Shown piece after piece: positions 19,089 to 26,567 of a DNA stretch of 26,567 nt. The stretch is from Pleurotus ostreatus/Saccharomyces cerevisiae fusant (Eukaryota; Opisthokonta). Where the stretch lies: NCBI GenBank assembly GCA_024196135.1, contig JAMQCK010000355.1, forward strand, positions 1 to 26,567, read 5' to 3'. Below the pieces are notes generated by a model, which saw only the letters and a list, made by a program, of their open reading frames with translations, had not been told where the DNA came from and did no database searches. Position numbers and translations under genes: made by a program. The stretch's first letter is position 1. Every line of letters begins with the position of its first letter.

Positions 19089-21507
19089 ATGGCCCCCAGC
19101 CCCGAGCGCAGGCTGGTCGGCCAGAACCTACTATACGCTATCTCTGTATTCGCAAGCCTTGGTGTCTTTCTTGTCAGTAAACACTCAATTGCATTCTGAT
19201 TTACTAAATCATCAACCAACAGTTCGGCTATGACCAAGGGTGCGGGGAAACGACCGCGCGAATCTACCCAAGCTGAGGGATGCTCTCAGCGTTATGTCTG
19301 GCCTCATTACAGGCCCCCACTTCACTCGTTTCTTCCAGCAGCCCACTGCACTTGAGACCGGCAGCATGGTGGCTATGCTAGAGATCGGCGCGTTTAGTGA
19401 GTGACGCGGTGGCGCGCAGATCGGGAGGCTGACAGCGCGTCAGTCACGTCCCTAGCTGCCGGTCGCGTCGGTGATACTATCGGAAGAAAGGGAACGCTCT
19501 TCATTGGCGCCGTCGTGTTCACGATTGGTGGGGCTGTGCAGACGTTCACGCCCGGCTTCGTGATCATGGTGGTAGGACGCATCATCAGTGGATTCGGTGT
19601 CGGCCTACTGTCGTGAGTGGTCCACTTTCCACCCGTCCTTGCTATGCTCGTATACTGACGTCCCGCTACAGTACTATTGTACCCATCTACCAGAGCGAAG
19701 TCTCCCCTCCAAACCATGTTCGTGATTCCCCACATTCCACTGTGCCACCCTTGCTCACGCCCTTCCTTCACTTAGCGCGGCGCTCTCGCCTGCGCAGAAT
19801 TCAGCGGTAACGTCTTTGGATACGTGGTCTGTCGTACGTCCTCTTGGCATAAAACATAGCTTGGCATCTCACGTCCACGCTCCAGTGGGCCGACTACTTC
19901 TGCTCCTTCATTGACAGCGACATGTCCTGGCGTGTCCCCCTCTTCATGCAGTGCGTGATTGGCGCGCTTCTGGCCGCTGGATCCCTGGTCATGCCGGAGA
20001 GTCCGAGGTAGGTTCCTCAATTTCCCCGTACTTACCATTCGTCAACAACGCTCGCCTCTCTTAGATGGCTCATCGACACCGACAAAGATACCGAAGGCCT
20101 CCGCATCCTCGCCGACCTCCACGACGGCGACATCCACAACCCCGACGCCAAAGCAGAGTTCCGAGAGATCAAGGACAAGGTCCTGAGCGAGCGCGCTCTC
20201 GGCGAGGGCCGCTCCTATGCGACGATGTACCGCAAGTACAAACGAAGGGTGTTGCTGGCAATGTCTTCGCAGGCTTTTGCGCAGCTGAACGGGATCAATG
20301 TCATCTCATACTATGCTCGTAAGTCGCGAAACTGCATGCGCGGACAAGTAACATATCCAGCACCATAGCCAGAGTATTCGAGGGTGCGCTATCGTCCTTG
20401 CCTCTCAATCGAACCGATCACTGATTTTGCATCTTGCTCAGAGGCCGGCTGGCTCGGCCGTCAAGCCATCCTCATGACTGGCATCAACGCCATCGTATAC
20501 CTCCTTAGCACGCTCCCGCCATGGATCCTTATCGACCGGTGGGGCAGGCGTCCCATCCTGCTCTCTGGAGGTGTTATCGTGCGTCTCCCCACCCCCCTCC
20601 CCCCAACTTCTCCCTTTATTTTCGCCTCCCTTCCCCCCCCTCTCTCCCTCCCCTTCTCCCAATACCTCCCCTTCCCCCATGCAATGCCCCCCCACCAGCC
20701 AGAGGCACCCCAACTGATAACCTCCCTTCTTCAGATGTGCATCTCCCTCTGCGCCACCGGCTACTGGATGTACATGGACGTCGCGCAGACGCCCAACGCC
20801 GTCGTCGCCTGCGTCATCATATTCAACGCCGCCTTCGGGTACAGCTGGGGCCCGATTCCTTGGCTGTACCCGCCGGAGATCATGCCGCTGACGTTCCGCG
20901 CGAAGGGCGTGTCGTTGTCGACGGCGACGAATTGGGCGTGAGTGCTGAGAGTCTTGTTGTGGGGGAGGGGGAGATGGAGACTAGGCGGGGCAAGGCAAGG
21001 AAACAAGCTAATGCACTCTCAGCTTCAACTTCGTCGTTGGCGAGACGACGCCATACCTGCAAGAGGTCATAACCTGGCGCGTCTACGTGATGCATGGCTT
21101 TTTCTGCGCGTGCAGCTGCATTTTGGTGTATTTCCGTGAGTGCTCCTCTGTTTCGCCGCAAGCTTGCGTCCCCCCTCTGCCGTATGACAGCGCCCCTTAC
21201 CTGCTCTCCCCGCTTAGTCTACCCCGAAACCAAGGGCGTGCCCCTCGAAGAGATGGACGCCGTCTTCGGCGAAGCGTCCGACGAGGAGAACATTAAGCTG
21301 CCCACCACCGAAGCTGCCGAACCCCTTCTTCCTGCGGAAACGCGCGAGACGGCCTATCCGCCCATCGCTGGTGCCAAGAAGTCGTGGCTAGGCAAGCTCA
21401 ACGGCAGGGATACTGCTTCTTATGAGCCCCTAGCCGGCGACGATGATGTGCGGGAGGCGGAACAGTATGAGCTTGGGGAGGGGAGGGGGCATTTGCGGGA
21501 GGATTAG
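19089..21507 (+). CDS. MFS sugar (hexose) transporter
   Basis: A 12-helix major-facilitator sugar:proton symporter of the fungal HXT/STL type at the plasma membrane. Thirteen exons: 19089-19172, 19223-19239, 19290-19396, 19444-19612, 19672-19717, 19776-19826, 19886-20007, 20065-20318, 20369-20383, 20442-20578, 20735-20937, 21023-21135, 21218-21507, joining in frame to 535 residues. Seen: FGYDQGVMSG in helix 1, GRVGDTIGRKG, PESPRWLID, AQLNGINVISYYAP in helix 7, DRWGRRPI, GPIPWLYPPEI and PETKGVPLEEMDAVF at the end of helix 12, then an acidic cytoplasmic tail of about 75 residues. All family signatures are present. The exon 6/7 junction is the weak point: only a gtctgt donor keeps frame, and it gives GYVWADYF where relatives carry a few more residues. 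Exon 9 is only 15 nt. The similarity is strongest to basidiomycete glucose/xylose transporters; the substrate is not determined. Confidence 0.92.
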
Positions 21508-21524
21508 GGTGTCGCATTCCAGCG

Positions 21525-21543
21525 CGTCGTCACATTGACGACG
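21525..21543 (+). terminator. Hairpin in the transporter 3' UTR
   Basis: A perfect 7-bp stem with a 5-nt loop begins 18 nt after the stop codon. It is probably an RNA structure in the 3' UTR; a role in 3'-end formation is only a guess. Confidence 0.3.
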
Positions 21544-22108
21544 TGCGGTGACGCCTCGCCCCCTTGTGGCAACCTCTCGCAGCGGAAGACAGAGATAGCG
21601 GACAATCCTAGCATAGTACACTATATTTTGCCCCTCTTTTGCACTAATTTATTGCAGTGGAATATTTATGACGAGAGCGTGCGCTGAAGTCGGTCTCGTA
21701 AGGTAGGTTTGTGTGTTGGCTTTCTGTTTGCCATCATTTTCACACGCAGCTCAGACTTGGAGGTACGCCTGGATTTTTCTCTCTGCTGCGTTGTGCTCAT
21801 CTTTCGCGCAGATATACTTCGGCTCTCTTCCAAGGGCGACAAGTGTAGCAGACCATGGGCGCTGTCCTGCCTCTGTCATCGCTTCATCATTCGCAGAGGC
21901 GAGCGCAGGATTTATAAAACAGTGAGCCCTCGAAGCGGTAGGGTTATGGTCATTATAGCGAGCGCTCCGTCGATCGGAGTGGGCGCGTGTCGTAGCGCCG
22001 CCGCGCGCTCGGGCTGCTTTGCTCGACGTCGCCTCTTTCGCTCATCGGATCTTCGGTGATGCCCTTTGTGCGCCTTGGATAGCGCGCAATGGCTTGCTGA
22101 GGCGTTTG

Positions 22109-22116
22109 TATAAAAA
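22109..22116 (+). promoter_or_regulatory. TATA box of the short-chain dehydrogenase gene
   Basis: TATAAAAA lies 62 bp before the start codon, the expected spacing for a fungal TATA promoter with a short leader. A clear TATA box is unusual in this window and suggests a regulated gene. Confidence 0.65.
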
Positions 22117-22177
22117 GGCGGTATGAGTACGTGGGTGGAATATCAATTCACTTGACGTCCCTATCCATCGAGACACA

Positions 22178-23468
22178 ATGGCCCATCTACCACCCGTTCA
22201 CGAGGTGAGGATTTATGCTACCGCCTGCGAGTGACATGGCTGATGTTCGAATAGCGATGGGATTTCGCGAACAAGATGGCCGACTTGACGGGCAAAGTCG
22301 CTTTGGTCACTGGCGCAAAGTACGTCCTCTCATCTCCTGCACCGTGTCGACATTATGTCGATCTCCCATATTCCAGCTCCCCAGGCGGCATCGGCTTTAA
22401 CATCGCCCAACAACTCTCGAACAAGGGTGCCAAGGTCTACATCGGCGCACGAACTGCTGAGAAGGCGCAGGCCGGCATCGACGCCCTCGAGAAGGCAAAT
22501 CCCAAGGCCGAAGTGCTTTCTTTCGTCGCGCAAATATCGGACCTAAGCAGGTGAAGGAGGAGGCGGCGAAGGTGCTGGAGACGGAGGATCGCCTTGACAT
22601 CTAGTGAACAACGCTGCTATGTGAGCTGCTGTCGCACTTCACTTGGTGCAAGGCATTGACTTGACGTGCTAGGTCAGCTCCCCCGGAAGAACATACGTCG
22701 TACGCCGTCTCGCTCACGTACGCCGTGAAGTACGTTCAATATATGCTGATCTCACGCGTATGTTGACGGACGTGTTGGCAGCCATCTTGGACCTTTCGTT
22801 CTCACGCGCGAGCTACTTCCCCTGCTGGAGAGGACTGCGAAAGCAAACCCATCTGAAGGAGTACGCGTAGTGTCGGTGAGTTAATAACATCATGGACGAC
22901 GTCTTCTGCTCACTTACTCGACGCCATATAGGTATCCTCTTCTTGGCATGATCAGGTCAAACCCGGAAGTGTCGACTTCGAGACCAAGGAATCCTTCAGC
23001 GCCGTATCTGCCGACATCCCCGCAGGCATGCGTCTCGCCCATCAGTACTGTGCGTCACCACCGAACCTTCGCTTCACTCACTCAACTGACTGCCTAGTTC
23101 TCCTAGCCGCCTCCAAACTCGCCAACATCCTTTTCATCAGGCAGTTGCAGAAGATGTTCGACGCAGAAGATGCGCCGGTAGTCGCTCTCGCTGTCGACCC
23201 TGGGTATGTCTGCACGGATGGGTGCATTAGGTTTGTCGGAGAAGAGCGTGCCAGTCAACTGCCTTACAAGCCTCTCGATGGCGCCACGACTCCGTTGTTC
23301 GCTTCTACCGCGCCGGAGGTTTGGGCGGAGAAGGAGAAGTACGCTGGCGCGTATGTGGTGCCCTTCGGCCAGATCGCGCCCGGCAGCGAGCTCGCCCGGG
23401 ACGAAGCACTGGCGAAGAAGCTCTGGGGTCTCTCCGAGCGCGTCGTCAACGAGGCGCTTGCAAGCTGA
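22178..23468 (+). pseudogene. Short-chain dehydrogenase/reductase with two frame lesions
   Basis: A classical-type SDR, an NAD(P)-dependent oxidoreductase of the retinol-dehydrogenase-like group; substrate unknown. Seven exons: 22178-22204, 22255-22319, 22377-22620, 22673-22729, 22782-22875, 22932-23049, 23107-23468. Seen: cofactor motif TGANSPGGIG, DLS, NNAA, active-site region SVSSSW, catalytic YSASK (the acceptor at 23106 restores it) and a normal C-terminus. Exon 3 is broken twice: near 22549 the frame meets TGA, and near 22601 it meets TAG. Each break behaves as one missing base. Adding two bases makes the total a multiple of three (about 322 codons), and the segment between them (VKEEAAKVLETEDRLDI) is perfect SDR sequence. 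Splice sites, motifs and TATA box are intact, so this is either a very young pseudogene or sequencing error. Intron solutions fail on length or phase. Confidence 0.8.
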
Positions 23469-23658
23469 GGGACACGAGGACGGGACTCAGTAGCACGTTG
23501 CCCGCCTGTATCCCCGTTTGGGGCATCTTATTGTTGATCTGCGCGTCCGAATTCCATTGTTTTCCAGAAGTCCGCGGGGGCCGAGGCCTAACCCGATCCG
23601 TCCATCCAGGCGAGATCGCATGACGATGCACTGATCTTGCACCCTGCGCTCATCGTCA

Positions 23659-25227
23659 ATGTCTTCGCTCAGTATCAACCAGCAGACGGTGCCCTTCTCG
23701 AGGCCGCCGTCGCCGGGACGGCAAAGGAAACTGGGGTACATGGTCTGCTAGACGTCATTGGGATGGTACTGACGCGGCTCGATAGATGGGTCGGCCTTGG
23801 TACGCGCGAGACGCGGTTGTGGCATACGGCTACCTGACTAGTTCGTAGGTAACATGGGCTACCTCATGGCGCGCAACCTCGCCAAGGGCAAGCGCGACGG
23901 CCCCCCTCTGCTCATCTGGAACCGCACACCCTCCAAGTCGGAGGAGCTGCAGAAGGAACTCGGCACGCTCGTCCGCATCGCGAACGACCTCACCGACCTC
24001 GTCGAGCAATGCGACATCATCTTCACCTCGCTCAACGAGGATTCTGTGGTCAAGTCCGTCTACGAGCAGTTCGCCGAGACGCTCAAGGTGCGCCGCTGTC
24101 GTCCCCGCCGATTCGTCGTCCTTACCTCGGCGGATCTAGAGCAAGCCAGCCTCGAACTTGAAGATCTTCGTCGAGACCAGCACGGTGTGTCCAGCCTTAC
24201 TCGCCGTACCTCTCGATATACTGACGTAGGCGCTATAGATCTTCCCCTCCTTGGCGATCCAGCTCGACAGCCTCATCACCACCCTCCCCCATTGTCACCT
24301 CGTCACCTCGCCCGTGTTCGGCCCTCCTGCTACCGCTGATAAGGCACAGCTCGTGATCATCATGAGCGGTGACTACCGCGCGAAGAAGGAGGTTGCGCAT
24401 CTGCTCGTCCCGAGTGTGGGGCGGAAGGTCTTGGATCTTGGTGGCAACATCATCAAAGGTGTGTGTTTGGACCTTCGTATATGTACTACATGCTTATTCT
24501 TCTCAAGCTCCGACGTTCAAGCTCATCGGCAACTCGATGATCTTGGGAACAATAGAAGTTCTCGCCGAAGGGTGCGCATATCTCGAGCATCCGCCTAGCC
24601 CGAGGTTCTGACGCCGCCTAGCTTCACCTTTGCGGACAAGTCCGGGATTGACCCGTCCAATGTCTTGACGTTTGTTCAGGGTATGCGTTTCCCTTCTCAT
24701 AACTGTGTCTGCCTCTGACATGTACACTTGTGTCAAGAAATGCTCCCCGCACCAAAGTACGTCCAATGCGCGTGTACTGATCAAAGTCTGACCATTGTAC
24801 CAGTATGGTCAACTACGCCAACCGTATGGCACACGACAACTTTGACGGTACCACCGGCTTCTCCATCGACGGGGGAATCAAGGATGCCAGGTTGATTCAA
24901 TCTTCCTCTATCTGAATTTTCACTGACTGCGTCTACCCAAGCCACATCCGTCACTTAAGCACGAAGAACGATGTTCCCTTACCCGCCATTGATGTCGCCT
25001 ACCAACATCTCCTCACCGCTCGCGCGCTGCACCGATCCGCACAACAAGCGGGCACCACCAATCTCGACGTCCTCGACTGGAGCGGAATGGTCGCGGGTGC
25101 CAGGGTCGCTGCCGGGCTTGATGCGTTCGACAGCACCAAGGTCCGTTTGGTGTCAGAGTAAGGAAAGGGATGGAATAGCTGACATGGAGTGCAGCACAAG
25201 TACCCCGTGCAAGAAGCAAACGACTAA
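23659..25227 (+). CDS. NAD(P)-dependent beta-hydroxyacid dehydrogenase-like protein (6PGDH/HIBADH family)
   Basis: A soluble oxidoreductase of the 3-hydroxyisobutyrate / 6-phosphogluconate dehydrogenase-like superfamily; substrate unknown. Eleven exons: 23659-23735, 23786-23799, 23849-24087, 24140-24184, 24239-24458, 24508-24571, 24622-24680, 24738-24756, 24804-24890, 24942-25140, 25195-25227, joining in frame to 351 residues. Seen: Rossmann motif WVGLGNMGYLMARNL, IWNRTPSK after beta-2, SPVFGPPATADKAQLVIIMSG (substrate-binding segment), KLIGNSMILGTIEVLAEG carrying the catalytic Lys of the GxxxKxxxN type, and a helical C-terminal domain. The start MSSLSINQQ was chosen because only this exon splices cleanly into KLGWVGLGNMG. 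An apparent stop near 24611 lies inside a 50-nt intron with a CTGAC branch site. If the last intron is retained, the end changes from HKYPVQEAND to VRLVSE. It lies 190 bp after the SDR gene on the same strand. Confidence 0.88.
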
Positions 25228-25614
25228 GTATGCGCTGATTAGAAGGTAAAGGGAAGTGCCAAAGCACTGTACGGATGGGATGGTAGAGAGCAGTATACGG
25301 TAATCCTGTAAAAGCTTGTATTTTATCCTTAACGGTACCCACCAGCTATCGATGTCGTTAGTCTATAGTATGCATTGAGCGCCACCGTATGCCCGACTGT
25401 TGACGATTTAGACGAGATCTCCGCGTCGTGTGCGGTCGCGTCCGATGAGTGAACAGAGACGCCTCTTCACGGGTTTTGTCGGCGAACGTAGCTGGTTATG
25501 ATATCAAAAGGTCGGAGGACGTCGTCGTTATGTCCGTATGTTCTCGGAATCAGCCAGGGCAGTCCCTTTGCTTCCGGAAATGCCCAAGCTGCGCCGGAAG
25601 GGCGTTCAATTGCG

Positions 25615-25622
25615 TGACGTCA
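25615..25622. promoter_or_regulatory. CRE/ATF palindrome TGACGTCA
   Basis: A perfect 8-bp CRE, the site class bound by ATF/CREB bZIP factors (Atf1, Sko1) in fungi. It is about 940 bp before the terminal gene's start and about 390 bp past the preceding gene, so its target is unclear. Confidence 0.4.
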
Positions 25623-26494
25623 CAAGCATGTTCAAGTTCCGGCAAGTTCCGGCTGCCTTCGGCAAGGGAGAGTTCGGACCGGTCCATCACAACTCCTCGG
25701 GAAACCCCGCTGCATGTTGAACATGCGCGCCGCCCTCTTCGTTGTATGGAGGCTGCCGCCGCCAAGCGAGCGACCAGGGTACGCCCGCGTATCTCACCAC
25801 CTCAGCTATCGCTGCGCGCCCCCTTATCTCATGAGCGTGCGGACCTTTCGTCGTAGACTGCTCTCGTCCTGCGTTTTCGAGTCATAACTTCGTGCTAGAC
25901 GGCGGCCTCGACGGTCTGGTGTGCGCCCTCAGCGCCCTTCGACGTCGGGCCATGTCGTCTGCTCCCACCTTGGGCTTGGGGAATGACTCGGGCGGCTCGC
26001 GACGGTGACTCGTAGGCGTCGGGTACCTTGCGGGCGTGCTCGATTTTCACCGACAGTGCCTCCTTCTCGGCGAGCGACGCCGTGGAGCACCTTCCAGGAG
26101 TGGCAGGACGTATGCATCTGTGAGCTCGGATGGGTTTTCCATGGGTTCTTTTCGTGACGTCGGCTGGGTCCGCAAAGGGGTGTATTGTGCGTTGAGCATC
26201 GGAGTCCTTACAAATGACATGAAAATGAATGCTTTCTGTCGACGTGCAAGGGAGAGTACATAGCAGATATGGCTGTCTCCCACCCTTCAGACGAGTACCT
26301 TGAAGTCGACAAGCAAGGAAGTCCCCAAGACGCGATGATGGTGAAGGGGGTCCGGGGAATGATGCTAGCCACGTGCGGGTGGTTTATGAGCGCGGGGTAG
26401 AGTCAGGCCGCTTATCATCCTTTCTCTTCCTGCCGTCGGGCGTCGCTCGGCAACATTCGTGCTGAGTCGGACGCTGGTGCCTGCGCTCTCGGGG

Positions 26495-26500
26495 TATAAA
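26495..26500 (+). promoter_or_regulatory. TATA box of the terminal gene
   Basis: TATAAA in ggggTATAAAgg lies 63 bp before the ATG at 26558 and 27 bp before the in-frame ATG at 26522. The spacing favours the ATG at 26558. Confidence 0.6.
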
Positions 26501-26557
26501 GGTACGCGGGGAACGACCAAGATGTCCGCAATATTCGTCTTCTACCGTCTGTCGACA

Positions 26558-26567
26558 ATGTCCTCTA
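26558..26567 (+). CDS. Start of a gene cut by the window end
   Basis: ATG in gtcgacaATGtcc, followed by the codons for Met-Ser-Ser, then the window ends. An in-frame ATG at 26522 would give MSAIFVFYRLSTMSS but sits too close to the TATA box to be the likely start. Nothing can be said about the product. Confidence 0.5.

Larger units (their letters stand above)
21508..22177. other. Intergenic region with 3' hairpin and SDR promoter
   Basis: 670 bp without a supported gene. Just after the transporter stop is a hairpin with arms CGTCGTC (21525-21531) and GACGACG (21537-21543) around a 5-nt loop. A smaller inverted repeat CTCCG/CGGAG lies at 21965-21979. The downstream end holds the promoter and TATA box of the dehydrogenase gene. 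Short open frames here carry no motifs. Confidence 0.55.
25228..26557. other. 1.3-kb non-coding region upstream of the terminal gene
   Basis: No gene is supported. Open frames on both strands are short, begin at weak starts and lack motifs. The stretch contains a CRE palindrome TGACGTCA (25615-25622), an exact 10-bp tandem duplication CAAGTTCCGG (25633-25652), a second TGACGTC (26155-26161), an E-box CACGTG (26370-26375) and a TATA box (26495-26500). It reads as a long regulated promoter for the gene at 26558. Confidence 0.5.

Noticed and set aside
22512..22550. An intron ending at AGCAG to explain the first SDR lesion
   Set aside because: It would be only 38-39 nt, would delete conserved residues (the VLSFV...DLS segment), and would leave the second stop unexplained.
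24572..24621. An apparent premature stop (TGA near 24609) in the hydroxyacid dehydrogenase
   Set aside because: A 50-nt intron with GTGCGC donor, CTGAC branch site and CCTAG acceptor removes it and joins AEG to FTFADKSG in exact phase.
25449..25856. A 135-codon plus-strand frame in the last intergenic region
   Set aside because: It lacks an ATG start, has no motif and shows biased composition. Nothing supports it as a gene.

Overview
This window looks like genomic DNA from a filamentous basidiomycete, probably an Agaricomycete. The coding sequence is GC-rich. Genes are dense and cut into many exons by short GT-AG introns, mostly about 45-65 nt. The gene content is typical of that group: a class-E cytochrome P450, the osmosensor Sho1, an Ark/Prk-type actin kinase, a 13-exon hexose transporter and an expanded-family atypical kinase. 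No rRNA, tRNA, CRISPR array or intact transposon is visible. All exon boundaries were hand-derived from GT/AG signals, reading-frame continuity and family motifs, with no transcript support.

Layout: a P450 gene (888-3310, +) with a TATA box and a decayed 21-bp minisatellite upstream. Then a convergent IML2/TTC39-type TPR gene (3653-5640, -), which shares a divergent promoter with SHO1 (6154-7357, +). A 0.9-kb non-genic stretch follows. Next is a head-to-head pair: an unrecognised small gene (8275-8892, -) and an atypical protein kinase (9053-10732, +). Exonuclease V, EXO5 (10992-13082, +), comes next and carries a convincing ubiquitin-interacting motif in an insertion. A Ctr-type copper transporter (13483-14502, +) is convergent with a large NAK/Ark-family kinase (14761-18912, -). 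That kinase is divergent from a sugar transporter (19089-21507, +), with a perfect inverted repeat in their shared promoter. Then come a short-chain dehydrogenase with two single-base frame lesions (22178-23468, +) and a beta-hydroxyacid dehydrogenase-like gene (23659-25227, +). A 1.3-kb promoter-like stretch ends in the first codons of a gene that runs out of the window (26558 onward, +).

The genes do not form an obvious pathway cluster. Most are housekeeping or signalling genes: DNA repair, osmosensing, endocytosis/actin control, copper and sugar uptake, and proteostasis. The P450 and the two dehydrogenases are accessory oxidoreductases. The points most worth a second look are the UIM-bearing EXO5, the damaged dehydrogenase, the DFG-to-DFN kinase with its unrecognised divergent neighbour, and introns whose retention would change protein C-termini.
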